A stretch of 64,000 bases of DNA from Candidatus Neomarinimicrobiota bacterium (GTDB lineage: Bacteria; Fidelibacterota; UBA2242; B5-G15), in the NCBI GenBank assembly GCA_017656425.1, contig JACDNV010000003.1:62001-126000 (forward strand), written 5' to 3'. Below are positions 26,245 to 33,134 of the stretch, piece after piece. The first letter of the stretch is position 1, and every line of letters begins with the position of its first letter. The notes beneath the pieces are model-generated. The model was not told the origin of the DNA and did not search any database. It saw only the letters and a program-made list of their open reading frames with translations. The translations under genes and the position numbers were made by a program.

Positions 26245-26353
26245 CACTAAAAAATAAACTTTTTTTTTCTCACATACAATATCTTAAAATTATTCAAAAT
26301 TGTACAGAAATATGATTATTTATTATTTTTTATTATATAATAAAAATTTTTAC

Positions 26354-26380
26354 TAAAGTTTATAAAAATCTAATCGATAA
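26354..26380 (+). promoter_or_regulatory. Sigma-28 (FliA-type) promoter of flagellin 1
   Basis: TAAA at 26354-26357, a 15-base spacer and ATCGATAA at 26373-26380 match the FliA consensus TAAA-N15-GCCGATAA with only the first two bases of the -10 box differing. It lies about 80 bases before the flagellin start codon, as usual for class 3 flagellar genes. Confidence 0.7.
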
Positions 26381-26422
26381 TACTTATGTGTAATGAATTT
26401 TATTGATTTTTGAAAATTTTTG

Positions 26423-26453
26423 ACAGGGAAGTAAAAGAAAAAAACAGGGAGGT
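26423..26453 (+). promoter_or_regulatory. Two CsrA-like sites in the flagellin 1 leader
   Basis: ACAGGGAAGT (26423-26432) and ACAGGGAGGT (26444-26453, covering the Shine-Dalgarno) each match nine of ten positions of the CsrA consensus ACARGGAUGU. Paired sites, one over the ribosome site, are how CsrA represses the flagellin hag in Bacillus. No csrA or fliW is in the window, and SD sequences resemble this motif by chance. Confidence 0.4.
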
Positions 26454-26459
26454 TAAAAA

Positions 26460-27281
26460 ATGAGTGACCTTTTGAAAATTTACACAAACGTCCAGGCGAT
26501 GAAAGCCCGCATCTCTTTAAACAAGATTAATAGAGAGATGGGAACACTCCAGGTAAGACTTGCAACAGGGAGAAGAATTAACTCTGCTAGTGAGGATCCA
26601 GCGGGATATCACTTAGCAAAAACGCTGGAAAGAAGAAGAAGGGGTTTGGAAGTTGCCCTCCAGAATGTAAGAAATGCCCAGAATATCCTTGATGTTGCCG
26701 AAGGTGCATACCAGAATGTAATGGATATTCTTCAGACACTAAAAGAAAAAGTTACCCAGGCAGCAGACTACAGCCTTTCTTCAACTCAGAGACAGGCTAT
26801 CCAAGCACAATTAAATGCCTTATTGGAAGAGATTGATGATATTGTAAGCGAGACCAAATTCAATGAATCCAACCTTATTAATGGAAATTATAGTGGTTAC
26901 TTTCATACTGGAGAGGGATCAGATGATCAAATGTTTATATCCTTACAAAACGCAGATTCTGCCGCTTTAGGTCTTGATGGTATTTCTCTAAGCACTCAGG
27001 CTGACGCCAGTGCTGCGATAGCATCATTTTCAACTGCTATTGATACTCTTGCTAGCATTATCCAGGATATCGGTGAATATAAAGTAAGGCTTGCCGCCAA
27101 GGAAGATATGCTTGAAGTGGCAATTACAAATACTGACTCTGTACGAAGTACAATTGAAGATGCTGATTTTGCAAAGGAGCAAATGGAGTTGCTTAAATTG
27201 CAAATATTACAACAAACAGCAATAGCATCATTGACACAGGCGAACACTGCCCCCCAGGTGGTACTGAACCTATTCAGATAA
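26460..27281 (+). CDS. fliC: Flagellin 1
   Basis: The 273-residue filament subunit contains only the conserved D0/D1 parts with a short middle: N-terminal VQAMKARISLNKINREMGT and RLATGRRINSASEDPAG, C-terminal STIEDADFAKEQMELLKLQILQQTAIASLTQAN and VVLNLFR (quoted in pieces). It is exported by the flagellar type III system and polymerises outside the cell. It shares length and most motifs with flagellin 2. Expression is likely from the sigma-28 promoter at 26354. Few residues are left for a surface domain, so glycosylation, if any, would be on the short middle region. Confidence 0.95.
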   Translation: MSDLLKIYTNVQAMKARISLNKINREMGTLQVRLATGRRINSASEDPAGYHLAKTLERRRRGLEVALQNVRNAQNILDVAEGAYQNVMDILQTLKEKVTQAADYSLSSTQRQAIQAQLNALLEEIDDIVSETKFNESNLINGNYSGYFHTGEGSDDQMFISLQNADSAALGLDGISLSTQADASAAIASFSTAIDTLASIIQDIGEYKVRLAAKEDMLEVAITNTDSVRSTIEDADFAKEQMELLKLQILQQTAIASLTQANTAPQVVLNLFR

Positions 27282-27338
27282 TCCGCTTTCTGAAAACCAG
27301 AACCTGAAGAATCTTTGAGATAGAGAGGAGGGCATGCA

Positions 27339-27533
27339 ATGTCAAATGGAATAATGAGTGTAAAAGAGGTTGCAAATTATTTGAAAATAAAAGAACAAAC
27401 CGTGTATCGCCTGGTCCAGCAGGGCAAAATCCCAGCTTTGAAAATTGGAGGGCAGTGGAAGATAAAAAAAGAACATATTGACAGGCTATTTGAAGAAATA
27501 CTGAGCGAGAAACTCAGGGAAATAAAGAAATAG
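27339..27533 (+). CDS. Small excisionase/MerR-type HTH DNA-binding protein
   Basis: The 64-residue protein is essentially one winged-HTH module (SVKEVANYLKIKEQTVYRLVQQGKIPALKIGGQWKI in type, about 7-42), as in BldC, excisionase and MerR. It begins 57 bases after flagellin 1 and ends before a terminator, so it is likely in the flagellin 1 transcript. ATG 27339 follows AGGAGGG. There is no phage integrase nearby, so a regulatory role within the flagellar block is inferred. Confidence 0.8.
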   Translation: MSNGIMSVKEVANYLKIKEQTVYRLVQQGKIPALKIGGQWKIKKEHIDRLFEEILSEKLREIKK

Positions 27534-27560
27534 TAACTCCGTTAAAAAAGAAAACAAATT

Positions 27561-27590
27561 GCCCCCTTGCATAATGTAAGGGGGCTTTTT
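27561..27590 (+). terminator. Rho-independent terminator after flagellin 1 and HTH gene
   Basis: GCCCCCTT at 27561-27568 pairs perfectly with AAGGGGGC at 27578-27585 around a nine-base loop and is followed by TTTTTATTTT. This is a strong intrinsic terminator. The next gene's ATG comes only 15 bases after the stem. Confidence 0.9.
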
Positions 27591-27600
27591 ATTTTATATT

Positions 27601-28560
27601 ATGAAAATTTTAACTCTAAACTCCCATGAAGCCTATGTCTGTCTTCTAACAAAACTTGGTTATCCGATCGATATTGTGGACTATCTTCCTGGGAGATATA
27701 CAAAAAAATGGGATGAGAGAATAAGACCCATACCTGAAAACGCAGAACTAATAACTTTAGAGGAAGCTAATAAAAGAAAATATGATGTAATTATAGCACA
27801 TAGTATCACGGACTTACTTGACGTGAAAAATATAGAAGCACCAAAAATATTAAAAATAGATGTATCTCTAACAGGATATATTCACCAGCAAGGAAGTACT
27901 GTAAAACCTCAGGATGTCATAAGTGCTTTAAAAATTTATATAGATAAATTTAAAATTATTCCAGTATCCACCTCAGAAATGAAAGCAAAAACTTGGGGAC
28001 TTGAAGACTGCATTATTGTGCCATTGACTGTTGATACGGACTTTTTCTCCGGGTATACAGGTGAAATATCTGCAGGATTGAGAATAGCAAACCAGATAGC
28101 TCAGAAATCACTCATATATGACATAGGATTTTTTATCAAAGTTATTGAAAAGCTTCCATTTAAAATTGTTGGTTACAACCCTGAATTACCTGATGTAGAA
28201 CCTGCCAGGGATATAAACGAACTAAGAGAACAATATCAAAAACACAGATTTTACCTTCATACTGCCAGATACGATTACGAAGATGGCTTTAATCTTGCCT
28301 CACTGGAAGCAATGTCCACTGGAATGCCCATCCTGACAAACCAGCATCCAAGTTCACCAGTCATCAATGGAATCAATGGATTCTCATCAAATGATCCACA
28401 TGAGCTAACTCAATATGCTTTGGAGCTTCTGAATGACCGAAATCTTGCAATAAGACTTGGTAAAAATGCAAGAGAATACGTCATAGAGAACCACAATTTT
28501 CAAAAATTTAAAGAAGGATGGGAACACGCCATTTATACCGCCATTATGAAATTTTCATGA
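27601..28560 (+). CDS. GT4-like glycosyltransferase located between the flagellin genes
   Basis: The 319-residue protein resembles a GT-B fold glycosyltransferase. The C-terminal half has the GT4 donor-site pattern (TARYDYEDGFNLASLEAMSTGMPILT, shown by type), with Glu residues for nucleotide-sugar binding. Its location between two flagellin genes suggests it glycosylates flagellin, but the sequence does not show this. The ATG follows a terminator T-run with no visible ribosome site; the transcript may be leaderless or rely on readthrough. No signal peptide; cytoplasmic. Confidence 0.75.
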   Translation: MKILTLNSHEAYVCLLTKLGYPIDIVDYLPGRYTKKWDERIRPIPENAELITLEEANKRKYDVIIAHSITDLLDVKNIEAPKILKIDVSLTGYIHQQGSTVKPQDVISALKIYIDKFKIIPVSTSEMKAKTWGLEDCIIVPLTVDTDFFSGYTGEISAGLRIANQIAQKSLIYDIGFFIKVIEKLPFKIVGYNPELPDVEPARDINELREQYQKHRFYLHTARYDYEDGFNLASLEAMSTGMPILTNQHPSSPVINGINGFSSNDPHELTQYALELLNDRNLAIRLGKNAREYVIENHNFQKFKEGWEHAIYTAIMKFS

Positions 28561-28727
28561 TTTTTATAATTATTCATATAATTTTATTGTTGTTTACTTA
28601 AATTAACATAAATTTATTCAATAATTACAAATCCTTATATATTCAATTTATTAAACTGCAAATTTAATTATTTTTAGTAAACTTTTATCCCACATAACTA
28701 TCACTACCACCTAAAATCAGCCATTTT
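28561..28727. other. AT-rich intergenic stretch before the flagellin 2 promoter
   Basis: This is very AT-rich sequence between the glycosyltransferase stop and the flagellin 2 promoter, within a 329-base non-coding gap. I see no ORF and no strong hairpin here; the functional elements of the gap lie after 28727. Confidence 0.5.
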
Positions 28728-28755
28728 TAATCAACCCTAATATCATAATCGATAT
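28728..28755 (+). promoter_or_regulatory. Candidate sigma-28 promoter of flagellin 2
   Basis: TAAT at 28728 and ATCGATAT at 28748-28755 resemble the flagellin 1 promoter, with the same CGATA core but one extra spacer base and a less perfect -35 box. Confidence 0.45.
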
Positions 28756-28830
28756 TATTAGCAGGTGATTTTTGAAATTCTAAGGAGTGAGGGTGGCACT
28801 CTTTAGAACAAAAATTTTAAACCACCAGAG

Positions 28831-28870
28831 TGGCAAGCCAGAATGGCAAGCCAAAATGGCAAGGAAGCCA
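28831..28870 (+). repeat. Triple TGGC-GCCA palindromic repeat in the flagellin 2 leader
   Basis: TGGCAAGCCA occurs at 28831 and 28844, and TGGCAAGGAAGCCA at 28857. The period is 13 bases. Each unit is an inverted repeat; the third forms a TGGC/GCCA stem with an AAGGAA loop, the shape of a CsrA site. It ends 10 bases before the Shine-Dalgarno. Three copies suggest an mRNA control element, perhaps a protein-binding hairpin array. Confidence 0.6.
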
Positions 28871-28889
28871 AAAAAACAAGGAGGTTAAA

Positions 28890-29711
28890 ATGGGTGAATT
28901 AATGCAAATTGCCGCAAACATTCAAGCAATGTGGGCTTATCAATCATTGGACAACATTAACAAAGAGTTAGGTATCAGAACGCTGAGACTTTCCACTGGT
29001 AAAAAGATTAACTCAACAGAAGAAGACCCTGCTGGTTATCAACTTGCAAGAACCCTTGAAAGAAGAAGAAGAGGACTGGAAGTTGCACTCCAGAATGTAG
29101 AGAACGCACAGAGCGTCCTAAATGTTGCAGAGGGAGGATATCAGAACATAATGGACATTCTCCAAACTTTAAAGGAAAAAGCCACTCAGGCAGCTGATTA
29201 TTCACTGTCGGATGTTCAAAGATCCGCAATTCAGGACCAAGTTGAGGCACTAATATCAGAAATCGATGACATCGTCAGTGAGACAACATTTAATAATGAC
29301 CAACTGATTGATGGAGGTTATTCGGGTTATTTTCAAACAGGTGAGGAATCATCTAACCAGCTGTTAGTGTCATTAAAAGATGCAGATTCAGCAGCACTGG
29401 GAATTAACAGTATTAATGTTTCATCATCTGCAAGCGCAAGTGCTGCAATTGGAACTCTCTCATCCGCTATCGATAACTTAGCCAGCTACATACAGGATGT
29501 TGGTGAATTCAAAGTAAGGCTATCTTCAAAAGAACAAACTCTATCTGTAGCCATAACTAATACTGAGGCTGTAAGAAGTACCATTGAAGATGCTGACTTC
29601 GCAAAAGAACAAATGGAGGTAATGAAGCTACAAATCCTACAGCAAACCGCTGTGGCAAGCTATGTGCAGGCAAATACGTCACCACAGATTGTACTCACAC
29701 TATTCAGATAA
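28890..29711 (+). CDS. fliC: Flagellin 2
   Basis: The second 273-residue flagellin is the same length as flagellin 1: N-terminal NIQAMWAYQSLDNINKELG and STGKKINSTEEDPAG, C-terminal RSTIEDADFAKEQMEVMKLQ and TSPQIVLTLFR. The central variable region is short, so it is a minimal D0/D1 flagellin. ATG 28890 is set by AAGGAGGT (28878-28885); the longer frame from GTG 28830 reads through the repeat and has no support. The two differ mainly in charge and polar positions, so a mixed or sequential filament is possible. Confidence 0.95.
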   Translation: MGELMQIAANIQAMWAYQSLDNINKELGIRTLRLSTGKKINSTEEDPAGYQLARTLERRRRGLEVALQNVENAQSVLNVAEGGYQNIMDILQTLKEKATQAADYSLSDVQRSAIQDQVEALISEIDDIVSETTFNNDQLIDGGYSGYFQTGEESSNQLLVSLKDADSAALGINSINVSSSASASAAIGTLSSAIDNLASYIQDVGEFKVRLSSKEQTLSVAITNTEAVRSTIEDADFAKEQMEVMKLQILQQTAVASYVQANTSPQIVLTLFR

Positions 29712-29740
29712 TAGTTATGCTGATAAAACAGGTAAAAATA

Positions 29741-29779
29741 GGAAGGAGAGGGAAGATAATTCCCTCTCCTTCCATTTTT
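29741..29779 (+). terminator. Strong terminator after flagellin 2
   Basis: GGAAGGAGAGGGAA (29741-29754) pairs perfectly with its complement at 29760-29773, leaving a five-base loop, and is followed by ATTTTTG. The 14-bp stem isolates flagellin 2 from the fliS operon. Confidence 0.93.
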
Positions 29780-29874
29780 GTTAGAATACTTTTTAAAATA
29801 TCAACTAATATGATATATCTTATTAATAATCAGTAAATTACATTGTGTTATTTTCGTAATAATATAGACTATTA

Positions 29875-29890
29875 TGGCACGATAGTTGAA
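29875..29890 (+). promoter_or_regulatory. Sigma-54-like -24/-12 box before fliS
   Basis: TGGCACGATAGTTGAA matches the sigma-54 consensus TGGCACGNNNNTTGCW except for the base after TTG (A for C, usually well conserved). Transcription would start only a few bases before the ribosome site AAGGAGAGG. Presence of rpoN and an activator is unknown. Confidence 0.4.
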
Positions 29891-29909
29891 GTTAAAAGGA
29901 GAGGAAAAA

Positions 29910-30239
29910 ATGAGAGGTGGTTTCGATATGGCACGTCAAGAAAATCCAAATCCGTACCTGAAACATAAAGTGATGACTGCTTCACCAGAAGAACTTGTTT
30001 CTTATGTTTATGACATCGCAATAAAAGCTTGTAAAGTAAAGAATAAAATAAAGGCATTAGAAGCTATGCAGGTACTAATAAATTCTTTAAACTTCGATGA
30101 AAAAGAGATGGCAATGACATTTTTCAACGTATATCGCTATATAAGCAAATTAATTCGTGAAAATCAATTTAACGAAGCAGAAATTTATTTAACTGATATA
30201 AAAAATACATGGGAAAAAGCCATGAAAATTAGTATATAA
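29910..30239 (+). CDS. fliS: FliS, flagellin export chaperone
   Basis: The 109-residue protein is a helical FliS: NPYLKHKVMTASPEELVSYVYDIAIKAC (by type) at the start, and MTFFNVYRYISKLI and NTWEKAMKISI later. FliS binds the C-terminus of flagellin and keeps it unfolded for export. ATG 29910 follows AAGGAGAGG; ATG 29928 (MARQENPN) with GAGAGGTGG upstream is also plausible and would give 103 residues. It heads the fliS-fliD-flaG block, separated from flagellin 2 by a terminator. Confidence 0.87.
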   Translation: MRGGFDMARQENPNPYLKHKVMTASPEELVSYVYDIAIKACKVKNKIKALEAMQVLINSLNFDEKEMAMTFFNVYRYISKLIRENQFNEAEIYLTDIKNTWEKAMKISI

Positions 30240-30254
30240 ATTTCGAGGTAAATT

Positions 30255-31736
30255 ATGGATATTACTTCCATATTTGACTCCAAATATAATATAGATTACC
30301 TCGTAGAAATATATATGGCACAGGAATCAAAGCCTAAAAAGGAGCTCGAAGAGCAAAAAGAAGCACTAAACCAGAAAAAAGAGGTTCTAAATAACTTAGA
30401 CAGCAAAATGTCAGCTCTAAAAAGCATTGTTGATAGATTAACTGATCCTATTACAAACTACTTTGCACAAAAATCAGCCACAAGCAGTGATACTGAAAAA
30501 TTCACGGTTTCTGCTGGTGCAAGCGCTACAGCCGGTACCCATTCAATAAGCGTGGAAAGACTTGCATCCTCAGATACCAGAGTTTCAAAACAGTTTACAG
30601 ACACAGATACAAGCTTTACAGGATTTACAACCGATCAAACTTTTTACATTGAAGTAGCGCATCCTACAGATTCTGATCCAAATAATCGGGTTTCAATAGA
30701 AATTACAGTTTCAGCCAGTACATTTTCACAAAATGATGACGATGTGCTTGCTGACATCGCAGAAGCAATTAATTCTGCAATGAGTAATGCCGTTCTAAAT
30801 GAAACAATTGATAATGATGAAGTAGTACACGCTTATGTTGTAAGTGAAGAATCAGGAAAGTCCAGGCTAGTATTAAGATCCGAAAACTCAGGATATACTT
30901 ATAGAATGGATTTTACTGATAGCTCAGATAACCTACTGAATTTTCTTGAAGTTAACAGTGGTTCACAGTCAAGTGGTTCATCCGGAGGATGGATTACCTA
31001 TGTTGGTACCAGTCCAACCGATAGTGAACTCAATTCAAAATTTAATATAGATGGTCTAACATTTTACAGAGATAGTAATCATGTAACAGATGTACTAAGC
31101 GGACTTACAATTGATTTACTTGATACATTTTCAACTGAGGAAACCATAACAGTCACTTCAGATACAGAGGCGGTAAAGGAAGAAGTTCAGGACTTCATAG
31201 ATGCTTACAATGACCTATTAGATTTTCTGAAAGAGAATACTCAAATTAATCCTGATACTTACAATAGGGGACTACTTACAGATGAACTTACCTATAAGAA
31301 CATAATATACGACTTAAGAAATTACATCATGAGCGAGGTAACTGGGGTAACCAACACTGACTATAACTATTTATTCAAAATAGGAATTGAACCTGATGAA
31401 GATGGAAAGCTTTCTATAGCTGATAGTGAGGAATTTGAAGAAGCACTCGAAGCTAATTATACCAATGTCTCTGACCTATTTAGAGCAACTGATGGAATAG
31501 CAACAAGAATAAAGGATTATATTGAAAGATTCGTTACAGTTGGCGGGACAATAGATAAAAGTATAAATAATTTAGAAAGTCAGATTTCAAGTGTAGAAGA
31601 TAGAATCGATGCATGGGATGAAATATTAGCAAAAAGAGAACAGCAACTAAGAGACGAATTTGCAAAATTACAGGAAATGATGACTTCACTGACATATCAA
31701 CTAAATTATTTTAGTAATTTCTTTAAAATATCATAA
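30255..31736 (+). CDS. fliD: FliD, filament cap protein
   Basis: The 493-residue protein has the FliD N-terminal coiled coil (IFDSKYNIDYLVEIYMAQES, then EEQKEALNQKKEVLNNLDS) and a C-terminal coiled coil (SINNLESQISSVEDRIDAWD, then REQQLRDEFAKLQEMMTSLT). The middle is Ser/Thr-rich beta-like sequence. FliD caps the growing filament and admits flagellin monomers. ATG 30255 follows GAGGT. Its place between fliS and flaG is usual for filament genes. Confidence 0.92.
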   Translation: MDITSIFDSKYNIDYLVEIYMAQESKPKKELEEQKEALNQKKEVLNNLDSKMSALKSIVDRLTDPITNYFAQKSATSSDTEKFTVSAGASATAGTHSISVERLASSDTRVSKQFTDTDTSFTGFTTDQTFYIEVAHPTDSDPNNRVSIEITVSASTFSQNDDDVLADIAEAINSAMSNAVLNETIDNDEVVHAYVVSEESGKSRLVLRSENSGYTYRMDFTDSSDNLLNFLEVNSGSQSSGSSGGWITYVGTSPTDSELNSKFNIDGLTFYRDSNHVTDVLSGLTIDLLDTFSTEETITVTSDTEAVKEEVQDFIDAYNDLLDFLKENTQINPDTYNRGLLTDELTYKNIIYDLRNYIMSEVTGVTNTDYNYLFKIGIEPDEDGKLSIADSEEFEEALEANYTNVSDLFRATDGIATRIKDYIERFVTVGGTIDKSINNLESQISSVEDRIDAWDEILAKREQQLRDEFAKLQEMMTSLTYQLNYFSNFFKIS

Positions 31737-31752
31737 CGCGAGAGGATAAACC

Positions 31753-32139
31753 ATGGATGGTTTAGAACCTATTGAATACAGTTTCAAGGCCAGTGTAGTT
31801 ATCAATTCAACTGATACTTCAAAAAATGAAACACAGGAAGTGACCACGCAGAAAGAAGAGCTAAAAAAACCTGATAAAGAAATAAGATCCGAGTCAAAAG
31901 AAATAAATACATCCAGAGTTGATATGGGAGAAATAGTCGCACAGTTAAATGAAGTCATTAAGGTCTTTAACACAAAAATCACATTTTCCTACGACCCAAG
32001 GATAGAAAGATCTGTTATTGTAGTTACAGACTCTACTACTGGAGAAGTTATAAGAAAAATTCCGCCAGAAGAAATGATACTACTTATTTCCAAACTTAGA
32101 GAGATAGCAGGTCTTTTGTATAATAAAAAAGTATCCTGA
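31753..32139 (+). CDS. flaG: FlaG family flagellar protein
   Basis: The 128-residue protein has a disordered, charged N-terminus (about 1-60) and the FlaG domain at the end: VTDSTTGEVIRKIPPEEMILL and KLREIAGLLY. FlaG limits or adjusts filament length in other bacteria. GAGAGG lies before the ATG. It begins just 16 bases after fliD and belongs to the same transcript. Confidence 0.9.
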   Translation: MDGLEPIEYSFKASVVINSTDTSKNETQEVTTQKEELKKPDKEIRSESKEINTSRVDMGEIVAQLNEVIKVFNTKITFSYDPRIERSVIVVTDSTTGEVIRKIPPEEMILLISKLREIAGLLYNKKVS

Positions 32140-32145
32140 GTTTAT

Positions 32146-32562
32146 ATGAAAAAGGATAATAAAGACACGGATACTACCCTAAAAAGAGTAGAAGATATAG
32201 TATCGCAAATTTTAATTATAAGTGAAAACTCCTTATATCAGGAAAATTATGATCTGGATTTAATAAATAAAACCCTTGAAAAAAGAGGGAAATTATTTGA
32301 AGAGCTAATGCAATATGAAGACAAGGTTAAGTTTATCATAAATCTGCCGGAAGATAAGAATATAGAACAAAAAATAAATGATATAAAAAATAAAATAAAA
32401 AAAATAGAAGAAATCGATAAAGAAGTGATAAAATTTTTAAAGGAAAAGAAAGAAAAAACCATTAAAGAAATTTCAAAAATAACCGATATTAAAAGTAGAA
32501 GATATAATTCTTTGACATCTATAGGTATAAAACCTAAATTTTTTGATATTAAACAGAGGTAA
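32146..32562 (+). CDS. FliT/FlgN-like flagellar chaperone candidate
   Basis: The 138-residue protein is entirely helical and lysine/glutamate-rich, with a leucine heptad pattern and a C-terminus IKPKFFDIKQ like that of FliT and FlgN proteins (ending near FFD). Position after fliS-fliD-flaG is where fliT usually lies; FliT binds FliD. Sequence resemblance is weak, so the assignment is by context and shape. ATG lies six bases after the flaG stop; no clear ribosome site. Confidence 0.5.
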   Translation: MKKDNKDTDTTLKRVEDIVSQILIISENSLYQENYDLDLINKTLEKRGKLFEELMQYEDKVKFIINLPEDKNIEQKINDIKNKIKKIEEIDKEVIKFLKEKKEKTIKEISKITDIKSRRYNSLTSIGIKPKFFDIKQR

Positions 32563-32564
32563 CT

Positions 32565-33080
32565 TTGAGTTACGTAAATAACATAAATCCTTTAAATAAC
32601 TCATATCAGAAGATTGAAGAAAAAGAGGATATCAAGAAATCCAAGCCTGATTCTGAAAAGGTAAAAAATGATAGTACAGGACTGGAAAAAACAGGCAAGA
32701 TTGCATCCGATAGAGCAGAAATATCCCAGGCCGCTAAAACCCTTTACGAATACAGTATAAAGAATAATAAATACAAAGAACTATTTCAGAAAAAAAATCT
32801 ACTTGATCAGAACGAAATACAGAAAATAAAGGAAAAAATAGAAAGCAATTTTTATAACCAGGATAACGTATTGAACAAAGTTGCGGAATCGCTATTAGCA
32901 CTGCCCACTTTCAGTAAAATAATTCAAAAACATTCACTCGATAAAGTGAATCAGAGGGAAAGGGAAGAAAAATTAGCCAAGACAAAAGAGAAGATAGAAA
33001 ATAAGGAATATGAAAAAGACGAAGTTATAGACAAGCTGGCTGAAAAAATTATCCAGCAAATACGTAATTCTCAGATATAA
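32565..33080 (+). CDS. FlgM-like anti-sigma-28 protein with a duplicated module
   Basis: The 171-residue protein has a disordered N-terminus, then DRAEISQAAKTLYEY (about 49-63), as in FlgM, and IQKIKEKIESNFYNQDNVLN with KVAESLL (85-111), matching the sigma-binding helices of FlgM. A second copy (LAKTKEKIENKEYEKDEVID, KLAEKII) follows at 137-163, 52 residues later. FlgM holds sigma-28 until export of FlgM with flagellar completion. The start is TTG at 32565 with AGAGGT upstream. The double module is unusual; it might bind two sigma factors or one more tightly. Confidence 0.65.
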   Translation: MSYVNNINPLNNSYQKIEEKEDIKKSKPDSEKVKNDSTGLEKTGKIASDRAEISQAAKTLYEYSIKNNKYKELFQKKNLLDQNEIQKIKEKIESNFYNQDNVLNKVAESLLALPTFSKIIQKHSLDKVNQREREEKLAKTKEKIENKEYEKDEVIDKLAEKIIQQIRNSQI

Positions 33081-33102
33081 AAAAAGGGGCATTTAAGCCC
33101 CC
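33079..33102 (-). terminator. Terminator of the long minus-strand glycan operon (also acts between convergent operons)
   Basis: GGGGC (33086-33090) and GCCCC (33097-33101) form a short GC stem. On the minus strand it is followed by seven T (33079-33085), so it is a good intrinsic terminator for the glycosyltransferase operon. In the plus direction, the T-run is poor. Confidence 0.75.
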
Positions 33103-33134
33103 TATTCTATTAAAAATAAAAAGTAATTAATAAG

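Noticed and set aside
27339-27533. Phage or integrative element because of the excisionase-like HTH protein
   Set aside because: No integrase, att repeats or phage genes are nearby; the fold is common in non-mobile regulators.
28794-28806. TGGCAC upstream of flagellin 2 as a second sigma-54 box
   Set aside because: No TTGC-like -12 element follows at the correct spacing; the CGATA-type sigma-28 candidate is better.
28831-28870. CRISPR array
   Set aside because: Repeats are only ten bases with three-base gaps and no spacers; a leader RNA element is more likely.
28830-28889. Extended N-terminus of flagellin 2 from GTG 28830
   Set aside because: It would encode the palindrome array, has no ribosome site and gives a non-flagellin N-terminus; ATG 28890 yields the same length as flagellin 1.
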